Source of the DNA: an uncultured Collinsella sp.
Lineage (GTDB): Bacteria; Actinomycetota; Coriobacteriia; Coriobacteriales; Coriobacteriaceae
Assembly: GCA_900541145.1 (NCBI GenBank)
Contig: UQIH01000029.1
Coordinates: forward strand, 1-21,593
Reading direction: 5' to 3'
DNA length: 21,593 nucleotides
This document shows, one piece after another, positions 14,516-21,593 of the stretch. The position numbers and the translations under genes were made by a program. The number at the start of each line of letters is the position of its first letter. Within the stretch, counting starts at the first letter, position 1. The notes beneath the pieces are model-generated. The model saw nothing but the letters and a program-made list of their open reading frames with translations, ran no database searches and was not told where the DNA came from.

Positions 14516-14638
14516 CTAAGTGAGTAGACTTTTACCGAATCCCCGACCACACCGACAAAGCACAAGTCTGTGACCTGCGGTTTTATTGAGGCAAATATGT
14601 TGGGTGCTCGGCATTTCCAAAAAAGTCTACTCACTTAG
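14516..14638. mobile_element. MITE-like element with 18-bp terminal inverted repeats
   Basis: CTAAGTGAGTAGACTTTT (14516-14533) is repeated perfectly inverted at 14621-14638, giving a 123-base unit with 87 bases inside and no coding capacity. No target-site duplication is apparent at the edges. Size and perfect terminal repeats suggest a non-autonomous mobile element, but a long hairpin RNA or a terminator cannot be excluded. The 80 bases between the flippase stop and this element hold only a weak ACCCC/GGGGT hairpin at 14472-14485. Confidence 0.5.
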
Positions 14639-14652
14639 CCAGCGGGCAGCCA

Positions 14653-14687
14653 AATGATTATGTAATCCCCGTCCCAGAAAAATCATT
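14653..14687. repeat. Stem-loop repeat with GGGACGGGG loop, copy B
   Basis: AATGATT (14653-14659) pairs with AATCATT (14681-14687). A 22-base core at 14665-14686 is identical to 3624-3645 of copy A; the left arm differs, which shortens the stem from 12 to 7 pairs. Confidence 0.6.
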
Positions 14688-14707
14688 CGATGGGCAGAAG
14701 GGCAAAA

Positions 14708-14736
14708 GTAGCCAAACCCCATCCCAAATTAGCTAC
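14708..14736 (-). repeat. Related stem-loop with GGGATGGGG loop; probable terminator of the phosphoesterase gene
   Basis: GTAGC (14708-14712) pairs with GCTAC (14732-14736). The loop reads GGGATGGGG on the minus strand, one base from the loops of copies A and B. On the minus strand TTTT follows the stem, and the element begins 12 bases beyond the stop of the phosphoesterase gene, so it may terminate it. Confidence 0.5.
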
Positions 14737-14748
14737 CCTTTACACCGA

Positions 14749-15588
14749 TTATTCGCCCGGGTTGATGTTCGCGTAGAACTCCGCACCATCATCCAGGCGC
14801 AGGATGCCCACGCGGCCGAACTCGGAGCCGGTGGCGGCGGCGCAGTCGATGTCGATGCGGTCGGGAACGCCGGCGGTATCCTCGCCGCCAAGGCGAACAA
14901 TCTGTCCGCGCCCCGACTCCTCGTCGAGTCCCGCCAGGCCGCCCACCTCGCAATAACGCCCGAGCGACACCGTTGGCGTGTGGCCGCTCACCACGACCGG
15001 ACCCTTACCCTCGGCAGAAAGCAGCCCCGTCGGCGCATCCCAATAGCCATGGCGAATCCACAGCAGGTCATCGGATGACTGAACGGCAAGCATCTGCTTC
15101 AGCAGTTCGCGATCGGCACCAACCGCTCCGGCACCATCGGCACAATCCACGTCGTGTTCAAGCAAAAACGCCCGGGCCGCCTCGGTCTCAATACCGGCAT
15201 GCACCAGCAGATACGGGCGCTCCTCGGTCTCGGCCACCGCGTAGAGCGGCAGCGCGGCCATCCATCGCACGAGCTCCTCGTATGCCTCAAATTCCATGTC
15301 GTTGAGCTGCTCGCGCGTCGTCCAACCACCGTTGATATCCCAGGTCTCGGCATCGAGCGGATCCTGGCCTATGATGGCATCGAGCATGATCTGCTCGTGA
15401 TTACCCTTGAGCACGCGGGCGTTGGGCAGCGAGCGCACAAGCTTAATAACGCCGACCGGATCGGGCCCGCGATCGATCATGTCGCCCAGCACGTACAGCG
15501 TGTCGTCGGACGTCAACGAGATCTTAGACAGGGCCTCGTCAAGCGCACGCACGTGCCCGTGAGCATCAGATGTCACATAGATCGCCAT
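14749..15588 (-). CDS. Metallophosphoesterase (ApaH/PrpA-like)
   Basis: The 279-residue protein has the calcineurin-type di-metal motifs: D8-x-H10 (SDAHGH), GDMIDRG (35-41), GNHE (62-65), LVHAG, and SGHTP near residue 200. The closest families are the symmetrical diadenosine tetraphosphatases and the PrpA-type serine/threonine phosphatases. The motifs alone do not tell which substrate it uses. The start at 15588 has AAGGAGAGG upstream. It is transcribed alone, divergent from the antiporter gene. Confidence 0.85.
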   Translation of the reverse strand: MAIYVTSDAHGHVRALDEALSKISLTSDDTLYVLGDMIDRGPDPVGVIKLVRSLPNARVLKGNHEQIMLDAIIGQDPLDAETWDINGGWTTREQLNDMEFEAYEELVRWMAALPLYAVAETEERPYLLVHAGIETEAARAFLLEHDVDCADGAGAVGADRELLKQMLAVQSSDDLLWIRHGYWDAPTGLLSAEGKGPVVVSGHTPTVSLGRYCEVGGLAGLDEESGRGQIVRLGGEDTAGVPDRIDIDCAAATGSEFGRVGILRLDDGAEFYANINPGE

Positions 15589-15638
15589 GGTACGCCTCTC
15601 CTTGCATTGCGGCCGAAGCCCGGCGCCGCAACTAAAAC

Positions 15639-15692
15639 TTCAAGTTGAACTTAAACGTTACCCATTGTACTCCGTTGCAATAAAGCTGGAAA
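15639..15692 (-). promoter_or_regulatory. Promoter of the phosphoesterase gene with adjoining palindrome
   Basis: On the minus strand TTTCCA (15687-15692) and TACAAT (15664-15669), 17 bases apart, give a start near 15657. Just inside the transcript lies TTCAAGTTGAA (15639-15649), overlapping AAGTTGAACTT (15642-15652), a possible operator. In the rest of the 253-bp divergent space a TACAAA at 15782-15787 is the only -10-like site toward the antiporter. Confidence 0.45.
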
Positions 15693-15841
15693 GGGTTTCC
15701 GAGCAGAGGCAAAGACGGCTGCCGTCTATGACGATATCGCGCACGCCCGCAATCCAACCCCATAAACCCACCATCTTTGGGTACAAATAACCGCAGACAA
15801 CTAACCGTGCCACGCCAACCACCCAGGAGCGGACACCATCC

Positions 15842-17443
15842 ATGAACCAGATCCTTCTTTTTATCGGCCTCGTCATCATTTTGTGCCTGACCATCAAACC
15901 CGTCGGCAAAAAGCTCCCCTTCCCCACCCTGCTTATCTTTATCGCACTCGGCATGCTGTTGGGCGTCAACGGCCCGGCGCATATCGACTTTAGCGACTAT
16001 GCGCTCACCGAAACCGTCTGCAGCACGGCGCTGCTGTTCATCATGTTCTACGGCGGCTTTAACACCAATATCGACCGCGCCAAGCCCGTCGCCGCGCCGG
16101 CGGTGCTGCTGAGCACGCTCGGCGTCGTCATCACCGCAGGCATCACCGGCGTGTTCGCCCACTTTGTGCTGGGCTTCGACTGGATCGGCGGCCTGCTGCT
16201 GGGCTCGGTCGTGGCATCCACCGACGCGGCCAGCGTCTTTAGTGTTCTGCGCGAGCACAGCCTGTCGCTGAGGGGCGGCACCGACTCGCTGCTCGAGGTC
16301 GAATCGGGCTCCAACGATCCCGTCGCCTACATGCTCACCGCCGTGCTCGCCACACTCGCGGCCGACGGCGACATTAACATCCCCGTGCTGCTGGCCAAGC
16401 AGATTATCCTGGGCGTGGGCCTGGGCCTCGCCATCGGCTGGGCGGCGGGCCGCCTGATTGAACGCGCGCACGCAACGGCCGAGGGCGCGCAGACCATCTT
16501 TTTGTTCGCCGTGGCGATCGTCGCCTACGCGCTACCAAGCTATCTGGACGGCAACGGCTTTTTGGCTGTATACCTGGCCGGCATTGTGCTGGGCGCCAGT
16601 GACATCACCGGCAAAGTCGAGATGGCGCACTTCTTTGACACCCTCACCGAGATGGCAGAGATGACGATCTTCTTCTTGCTCGGCCTGCTCGTGACGCCCG
16701 CGCGCCTGCCGCAGATGCTGCTGCCGGGCCTGGCGCTCATGGCGTTTATGCTCTTCGTGAGCCGCCCCATCGCCGTCGGCGTGCTCCTGGCGCCCTTTAA
16801 GACGAACCCCCGCCAGGTCGCGCTCGTAAGCTGGGCTGGCCTGCGCGGAGCAGCTTCGGTCGTCTTTAGTCTCTTTGCCGTGGTGGCCGGCGTTCCCGGC
16901 GGACACGACCTATTTGACCTGGTGTTTGTGATTGCCGTGTCGAGCATTGTGGTGCAGGGCTCGCTGCTGCCGGCGGTGGCCAAGAAGCTCGATATGATCG
17001 ATGCGGAAGGCGATGTGCGCCGCACTTTTAACGACTACCGCGACGAGGACGGCATGTCGTTCGTCAAGCTCAAGGTAGGCGCTGGACATCCGTTTGCCGG
17101 TCGCTCGCTCGCCGACATTGGCAGCGCCACAGACATGCTCGTGGTCCTGGTGCTGCGCGATGGCGCGCACCCGGTGCTGCCCAACGGCGATACTGTAATT
17201 GAGGAAGGCGACCTTCTGGTCATGGCAGCGCCGACGTTTGAAGAACGTGCCGAGGTTACGCTGCGCGAGGTCACCGTGACGCCCCACGGTCGCCTGGCCG
17301 GCCAGCGCCTGCGCGATGTGCCGCAAGGCAAGCATCCGTTTATTGTGGTGATGCTCAAGCGCGAAGGCCAAACGATCATCCCCGACGGCAACACCCTAAT
17401 ATACGCCGGCGACGAAGCCGTCATCGCCACGCTCGCGTCGTAG
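15842..17443 (+). CDS. CPA1-type cation/proton antiporter (NhaP2-like) with two RCK_C domains
   Basis: The 533-residue protein exchanges K+ or Na+ for protons across the membrane. About 12-13 hydrophobic segments fill residues 1-385, with the transport-site motifs STDAA (126-130) and ESGSNDP (154-160) of the CPA1 family. The cytoplasmic tail holds two similar modules, from about 402 (GHPFAGRSLADIG ... EEGDLLVMAA) and from about 480 (PHGRLAGQRLRDV ... YAGDEAVIA), both resembling TrkA-C/RCK_C ligand-binding domains, which suggests gating by a small ligand. The start ATG has AGGAG 12 bases upstream, rather far. K+ rather than Na+ is inferred from resemblance to NhaP2. Confidence 0.9.
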   Translation: MNQILLFIGLVIILCLTIKPVGKKLPFPTLLIFIALGMLLGVNGPAHIDFSDYALTETVCSTALLFIMFYGGFNTNIDRAKPVAAPAVLLSTLGVVITAGITGVFAHFVLGFDWIGGLLLGSVVASTDAASVFSVLREHSLSLRGGTDSLLEVESGSNDPVAYMLTAVLATLAADGDINIPVLLAKQIILGVGLGLAIGWAAGRLIERAHATAEGAQTIFLFAVAIVAYALPSYLDGNGFLAVYLAGIVLGASDITGKVEMAHFFDTLTEMAEMTIFFLLGLLVTPARLPQMLLPGLALMAFMLFVSRPIAVGVLLAPFKTNPRQVALVSWAGLRGAASVVFSLFAVVAGVPGGHDLFDLVFVIAVSSIVVQGSLLPAVAKKLDMIDAEGDVRRTFNDYRDEDGMSFVKLKVGAGHPFAGRSLADIGSATDMLVVLVLRDGAHPVLPNGDTVIEEGDLLVMAAPTFEERAEVTLREVTVTPHGRLAGQRLRDVPQGKHPFIVVMLKREGQTIIPDGNTLIYAGDEAVIATLAS

Positions 17444-17448
17444 CGGGC

Positions 17449-17535
17449 AGGAGGTAGCTAATTTGCGACGAAGAGATCAAGCGCCTAGAAAGCCTCATGC
17501 CTTCGCTCGCAGATTTGGATTTGCCTGAGGAGTAA
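17449..17535 (+). other. Strong ribosome binding site followed by tiny overlapping reading frames
   Basis: AGGAGG (17449-17454) stands 5 bases after the antiporter stop. Eight bases later a TTG opens a 21-codon basic frame (17463-17528). In another frame, codons from ATT 17461 to TAA 17535 read an acidic helix-like peptide (CDEEIKRLESLMPSL then ADLDLPEE), which looks more protein-like but has no usual start codon. It may be a peptide gene or a decayed one. The rest of the 227-bp space before serC shows only an extended -10-like TGTGCTAAAGT. Confidence 0.25.
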
Positions 17536-17670
17536 AGCACCCCTTCCCCATGTAACCATCCTGTAAATCATAGCGGCGCAGTCGAGTTTTACCGTGATGC
17601 GGTCGCGCCTGGCGCTCCACTGTGCTAAAGTATCCCGAACGTTCAAACGACTACGAGGGGGAACTAGAAG

Positions 17671-18795
17671 ATGGCACGTGTGCACAACTTCTCAGCTGGC
17701 CCGGCCGCGCTGCCTACCAGCGTGCTCGCCGAGATCGCCGACGAGATGATGGACTACCGCGGTTGTGGCATGTCCGTGCTCGAGATGAGCCATCGATCTA
17801 GCATGTACCAGCAGATTATCGACGACGCCGAGGCAGCCCTGCGTCGTCTGCTGAGCATCCCCGACAACTACCGTGTCCTGTTTTTGCAGGGCGGCGCCAC
17901 GCTGCAGTTTGCGGGCATCCCCATGAACCTCATGCGCCGCGGGCGCGCCGGCTACATCGTGACCGGCAACTTTGCCAACAAGGCATACAAAGAAGCCGCC
18001 AAGTACGGCGAGGCCGTGCTGCTCGCGAGCTCCGAGGACACCAATTTCGACCGCATACCCACCATGGCCGACGTCAACGCGCGCATTGCCGCCGAGGCCG
18101 CAAGCAACGGGCTCGACTACGTCTACATCTGCCAGAACAACACCATCTTTGGCACCATGTACCACGAGCTGCCCAACTGCGGCGACGTACCGCTGGTCGC
18201 CGATGTCTCGAGCTGCTTTCTGTCGCAGCCGCTCGACGTTGAGCGCTACGGGCTCATTTACGCCGGCGCGCAGAAAAACGCCGGCGCCGCGGGCGTGACC
18301 GTGGTCATCGTGCGCGACGACCTCATCGCAGATGGCTCCGCCTTTGCGCAAACGCCGCAGTACATGGACCTCAAGGCCCAGGCCGCCAAGGGCTCCATGC
18401 TCAACACGCCCAACACCTTTGGTATCTACGTATGCGGCAAGGTGTTCCGTTGGGTTGAGAAAACCGGCGGACTTGCCGCCATGGCCGAGCGCAACTGGGC
18501 CAAGGCCAATCTGCTCTATGACCTGCTCGAGCACAGCGAGCTGTTCCATAGCACTACGCAGGCCGACAGCCGCTCCATCGCCAACGTCACCTTCCGCACC
18601 GGCGACGCCGAACTCGACGCGGCCTTTGTCGCAGGCGCGGCCGGGCACCAGATTCAAAACGTCAAGGGCCATCGCCTGGTGGGCGGTATGCGCGCCAGCG
18701 TCTACAACGCCGTAACCATGGAAGACGTGCAGGCACTGGCCTCGTACATGAAGGACTTCGAAGCGCAGCATAGTTTGAGCCCGCGATCTAACTAG
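17671..18795 (+). CDS. serC: Phosphoserine aminotransferase
   Basis: It makes 3-phosphoserine from 3-phosphohydroxypyruvate and glutamate with pyridoxal phosphate, the second step of serine synthesis. The 374-residue protein begins with the family signature HNFSAGPAALP (5-15), has EMSHRS (38-43), FLQGGATLQF, and the segment YAGAQKNAG with the PLP-binding lysine. The start ATG has a GAGGGGG site upstream. serA lies 69 bp downstream; a GCCCGC/GCGGGC hairpin (18795-18811) without T run lies between, so one transcript is likely. Confidence 0.96.
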   Translation: MARVHNFSAGPAALPTSVLAEIADEMMDYRGCGMSVLEMSHRSSMYQQIIDDAEAALRRLLSIPDNYRVLFLQGGATLQFAGIPMNLMRRGRAGYIVTGNFANKAYKEAAKYGEAVLLASSEDTNFDRIPTMADVNARIAAEAASNGLDYVYICQNNTIFGTMYHELPNCGDVPLVADVSSCFLSQPLDVERYGLIYAGAQKNAGAAGVTVVIVRDDLIADGSAFAQTPQYMDLKAQAAKGSMLNTPNTFGIYVCGKVFRWVEKTGGLAAMAERNWAKANLLYDLLEHSELFHSTTQADSRSIANVTFRTGDAELDAAFVAGAAGHQIQNVKGHRLVGGMRASVYNAVTMEDVQALASYMKDFEAQHSLSPRSN

Positions 18796-18864
18796 CCCGC
18801 AACGCGCGGGCCGACCAGCCACTTCAAACCACTTGTTTTAGACAAACCTGCTAAGGAGTTTTCC

Positions 18865-20028
18865 ATGCGCAAGATTAAAACCATCGATGACATTACCAAG
18901 GACGGCAAAGTCGAGTTTGGCGAGGGCTACGAATTTGTGAGCACCGCCGAAGAGGCCGACGCGATCCTGATGCGCTCGACCGACCTGCACGGCTACGAGC
19001 TGCCCGAGGGCATCCGCGCCATCGCCCGCTGCGGCGCCGGCGTCAACAACATCCCCGTCGAGGAGTACGCCAAGAAGGGCGTCGTCGTCTTTAACTCCCC
19101 CGGCGCAAACAGCAATGCCGTCAAGGAGCTCGTCCTAGGCATGCTGGTGCTCTCGAGCCGCGGCGTGGTGCAATCAATGAACTGGGTGCGTGACAACGCC
19201 GACGACCCCGAGATTCAGGTCGATGCCGAAAAGGCCAAGAAGGCCTTTGTGGGCCGCGAGCTCAAGGGCAAGCGCATCGGTGTCATCGGCCTGGGCAACG
19301 TGGGCTCCAAGGTCGCCAACGCCTGCGTCGATCTGGGCATGGACGTCTATGGCTACGATCCGTTCATTTCCGTTGAGCACGCGTGGGTGCTGAGGCGCGA
19401 GGTGCAGCGCGTGGGCACGCTCGAGGATCTCTGCCGCGGCTGCGACTACCTCACCGTGCACGTGCCCAGCAAGGCCGACACCATCGGCATGATCAGCACC
19501 GAGCAGATTAACCTGCTGGCACCGGACGCCGTGCTCATCAACTACGCACGCGAGACCATCATTGACGAGGACGCCGTCGACGCCGCCCTGCGTGCAGGCA
19601 AGCTCAGCTGGTTTAGCTGCGACTTTGCCACTCCCAAGACCGTCAAGATGCCCAATACGTTTATCACCACGCACTCGGGCGCCGGCACCGGCGAGGCCGA
19701 GGCCAACTGCGCAGACATGGCCATCAGCGAGCTCAAGGATTACCTGGAGAACGGCAACATCGCGCACAGCGTCAACTACCCCGCCTGCAGCATGGGCAAG
19801 GCGCGCGCCGCAAGCCGCATTGCCTGCCTGCACGCCAACGTGCCCAACATGATCGGCCAGATCACGGCCATCCTGGCCAAGGACAACGCCAACGTGCAGC
19901 GTATGACCAACGAGTCCGCCGGCGAGAACGCCTACACCATGTTCGACACCGATGAGCACCTGAACAGCAGCACAATCGAGGCGCTTAAGCAAATTCCGTC
20001 GATGTATCGCGTGCGTGTGATTAAATAG
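18865..20028 (+). CDS. serA: D-3-phosphoglycerate dehydrogenase, short form with ACT domain
   Basis: It oxidises 3-phosphoglycerate to 3-phosphohydroxypyruvate with NAD+, the first step of serine synthesis. The 387-residue protein has the NAD-binding GLGNVG (142-147) with ribose-binding Asp165, catalytic Arg229 in YARE, and the probable catalytic His270 in THSGAGT, where the wider family reads HLGAST. The Glu of the usual DVFxxEP segment is not visible; here it reads DFATP (253-257). A C-terminal ACT domain (about 318-387) suggests feedback control by serine. The start has AAGGAG upstream. It forms an operon with serC and is closed by a strong terminator. Confidence 0.93.
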   Translation: MRKIKTIDDITKDGKVEFGEGYEFVSTAEEADAILMRSTDLHGYELPEGIRAIARCGAGVNNIPVEEYAKKGVVVFNSPGANSNAVKELVLGMLVLSSRGVVQSMNWVRDNADDPEIQVDAEKAKKAFVGRELKGKRIGVIGLGNVGSKVANACVDLGMDVYGYDPFISVEHAWVLRREVQRVGTLEDLCRGCDYLTVHVPSKADTIGMISTEQINLLAPDAVLINYARETIIDEDAVDAALRAGKLSWFSCDFATPKTVKMPNTFITTHSGAGTGEAEANCADMAISELKDYLENGNIAHSVNYPACSMGKARAASRIACLHANVPNMIGQITAILAKDNANVQRMTNESAGENAYTMFDTDEHLNSSTIEALKQIPSMYRVRVIK

Positions 20029-20040
20029 CGCCGGCTGATC

Positions 20041-20127
20041 TGACGGGCAGTTCCCCATGTGGCCTGCCCGTCACTGACATCGAATGCCCGCGGGGGCGCC
20101 TTTCGCACGAGAGGCGCCCCCGTTTTT
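20041..20127 (+). terminator. Terminator region of the serC-serA operon
   Basis: The first hairpin is TGACGGGCAG (20041-20050) with 20064-20073. The second is a perfect 11-bp stem CGGGGGCGCCT (20091-20101) with 20112-20122 followed by TTTTT at 20123-20127, a classic intrinsic terminator. Confidence 0.92.
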
Positions 20128-20205
20128 GTGAGCACTCCATTAAATGCACCGAGCCGCTTCTTGGCATACAATCTGTATGTTGACCTAACTATCTGTGAGG
20201 TGCCT

Positions 20206-21426
20206 ATGGTTGATACAGATTTTGCTTGGCGACTTACGCAAGGGCTCGTGCGGATCGACAGTTCCGACCCAGGTGCGTACGAGGGCGAGATTGAACGCTA
20301 TATCAACGCGTTGATTGAGGAACGATTGGCGCAGCTGAGCCATCCGGTACTCGATGCCGTGCAGATTGCAAAGCTCGAAGTACTCCCCGGGCGCCGCAAC
20401 CTTATGGTCACCGTGCCCGGTTTGAGCGACGAGCCACGGCTCGTCTACATCTGCCACATGGATACAGTCACCTTGGGCGACGGCTGGGACGCGGACATTA
20501 CGCCGCTCGGGGCGGTCGTGCGCGACGGCAAGCTCTACGGCCGCGGTGCCTGCGATATGAAGGGTGGCCTGGCCTGCGCCATTGCCGCGCTGGTCCATAC
20601 GCTCGAGCGCGTGGTGGCGGATGGCGCGCTGCCGCGTCGCGGCTTTTCGCTCATCTGCTCGGTCGACGAGGAAGATTTTATGCGCGGCTCAGAGGCCGCG
20701 ATCGATGCTGGCTGGGTCGGCTCGCGCGAATGGGTGCTGGACACCGAGCCCACCGACGGACAGATCCAGGTGGCGCACAAGGGGCGTACGTGGTTCGAGA
20801 TTGAAATGGCTGGCGTGACGGCGCATGCGAGCCAGCCGTGGAAGGGCGCGGATGCCGTCGCCGCCATGGCCGAGGTCGTGTGTTCGCTCCGTCGCGCGTT
20901 TGTGGCGCTGCCCGCGCACGATGAACTGGGGTCTTCGACCATCACGTTTGGCCAAATCGAGGGCGGATATCGCCCCTATGTCGTGCCCGACCGCGCCAAG
21001 GTCTGGGTCGATATGCGCCTGACTCCGCCGACTGATACGGCCGTCGCGAAGCGCATGGTAGAGCAGGCCATCGCCAGCGCCGAAGCCGCCGTTCCCGGTT
21101 GCCACGGCAGCTACGTCGTGACGGGCGACCGCCCCGCCATCGAGCGCGACCCAAACTCTCCCCTTCTAGCAGTGCTCAAGCGTGCCGCCGATGACGTGAC
21201 GGGCGCGGACACGACCGTCGGCTTCTTTACCGGCTACACCGACACCGCCGTCATTGCCGGCAAGACAGGTAACCGCAATTGCATGAGCTACGGTCCCGGG
21301 TCGCTCGCGCTCGCGCACAAGCCCAACGAATATGTGCCCCACGCCGATATCGTTCGTTGTCAGCAGGTGCTAATCGCGCTCGCCGATAACGTGCTCTGGG
21401 ACGCGAGCGGCCAAGTTGGGGCATAA
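20206..21426 (+). CDS. M20 family metallopeptidase (ArgE/DapE/CPG2-like)
   Basis: The 406-residue protein has the zinc-site motifs of the M20 family: H84 and D86 in CHMDT, D117 in YGRGACDMKGG, E155/E156 in VDEED, and a C-terminal AHKPNEYVP with the last histidine. The middle part, from HKGRTWFEIEMAG with a conserved His in TAHAS, is the dimerisation lid domain. The substrate (acyl-amino acid, dipeptide or diaminopimelate intermediate) cannot be told. The frame is open 49 codons further upstream, through the serA terminator, so ATG 20206 with GAGGTG before it is chosen. A -10-like TACAAT lies at 20167-20172. Confidence 0.9.
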   Translation: MVDTDFAWRLTQGLVRIDSSDPGAYEGEIERYINALIEERLAQLSHPVLDAVQIAKLEVLPGRRNLMVTVPGLSDEPRLVYICHMDTVTLGDGWDADITPLGAVVRDGKLYGRGACDMKGGLACAIAALVHTLERVVADGALPRRGFSLICSVDEEDFMRGSEAAIDAGWVGSREWVLDTEPTDGQIQVAHKGRTWFEIEMAGVTAHASQPWKGADAVAAMAEVVCSLRRAFVALPAHDELGSSTITFGQIEGGYRPYVVPDRAKVWVDMRLTPPTDTAVAKRMVEQAIASAEAAVPGCHGSYVVTGDRPAIERDPNSPLLAVLKRAADDVTGADTTVGFFTGYTDTAVIAGKTGNRNCMSYGPGSLALAHKPNEYVPHADIVRCQQVLIALADNVLWDASGQVGA

Positions 21427-21465
21427 TAAGCCGCGAACAAACCGACTCGTGCGTTAGGACCGCCC

Positions 21466-21544
21466 ATGAAAGCACTTCCGTTTCCCTGCATCCGCCCGGC
21501 TCAGGACCGCGTGCTCGAGGCGCTGCCTGCAATGGGCAGCATCC
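21466..21544 (+). CDS. 5' fragment of a DUF1015-like gene, cut by adapter
   Basis: The ATG at 21466 with AGGA upstream begins 26 genuine codons (MKALPFPCIRPAQDRV, then LEALPAMGSI). The pattern FPCIRPA followed by ALPA resembles the N-terminus of DUF1015 proteins, whose genes are often found near serA and serC in Gram-positive bacteria. From 21545 the frame runs into sequencing adapter, so the continuing residues (VSYTHLRAHET) are artefact. The true gene continues outside this sequence. Confidence 0.6.
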
Positions 21545-21593
21545 CTGTCTCTTATACACATCTCCGAGCCCACGAGACTACGCTGCATCTCGT
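21545..21593 (+). other. Illumina Nextera adapter contamination at the contig end
   Basis: 21545-21563 is the transposase mosaic-end complement (CTGTCTCTTATACACATCT). 21564-21578 (CCGAGCCCACGAGAC) is the read-2 side of the Nextera adapter. 21579-21586 (TACGCTGC) is in the place of the 8-base i7 index. 21587-21593 (ATCTCGT) is the start of the P7 sequence. It is not part of the genome and should be trimmed. Confidence 0.99.

Noticed and set aside
18795..18811. Terminator between serC and serA
   Set aside because: The hairpin has a 6-bp stem and no T run, and serA follows with a good ribosome binding site, so co-transcription is more likely.
21251..21559. Minus-strand frame beginning MYKRQ
   Set aside because: Its start codon and first residues come from the Nextera adapter and the rest is opposite the M20 peptidase gene.

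Overview
The window looks like one end of a draft contig from a high-GC, Gram-positive gut actinobacterium of the Coriobacteriia, most like Collinsella. That placement is inferred from base composition, codon use, AAAGGAG-type ribosome binding sites, the ATP-type PEP carboxykinase, the short SerA and the families of small hairpin repeats. No marker gene proves it. The last 49 bases (21545-21593) are not genomic: they are Illumina Nextera adapter, index and P7 sequence.

Layout. 114-4595 is a minus-strand block: proB (glutamate 5-kinase), pncB (nicotinate phosphoribosyltransferase), a small coiled-coil protein with a C-terminal membrane anchor, a tRNA-Ala(CGC) with its own consensus promoter and terminator, and a PflA-like radical SAM protein. 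4745-4915 holds a strong candidate for a 6S-like regulatory RNA. 5121-7529 is plus strand: a WecA/TagO-type UDP-GlcNAc:undecaprenyl-phosphate transferase and trpS. 7864-12472 is minus strand: a one-domain MGMT-family protein, a DegV protein, a MarR regulator, a B3/B4-domain protein and pckA. Four copies of one hairpin repeat lie just behind four of these genes and probably terminate them. 12473-12851 is a repeat-rich spacer. 12852-14435 is a MOP-type polysaccharide flippase. 14436-14748 is a second repeat-rich spacer with a MITE-like inverted repeat and G-rich stem-loops. 14749-15588 (minus) is an ApaH/PrpA-like phosphoesterase. 15842-21544 is plus strand: a CPA1 cation/proton antiporter, serC, serA, an M20 metallopeptidase and the first 26 codons of a DUF1015-like gene, cut by the adapter.

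Function. Nearly all genes are core housekeeping: proline and serine synthesis, NAD salvage, gluconeogenesis, envelope polysaccharide lipid carriers and flipping, tRNA charging, ion homeostasis. serC and serA form a two-gene serine operon closed by a strong terminator. I see no phage, plasmid, CRISPR, defence or secretion system. The interest lies in the non-coding DNA: the 6S-like RNA, the hairpin repeats with a compensatory base change, REP-like arrays, the MITE-like element and a CG-centred palindrome in front of pckA.
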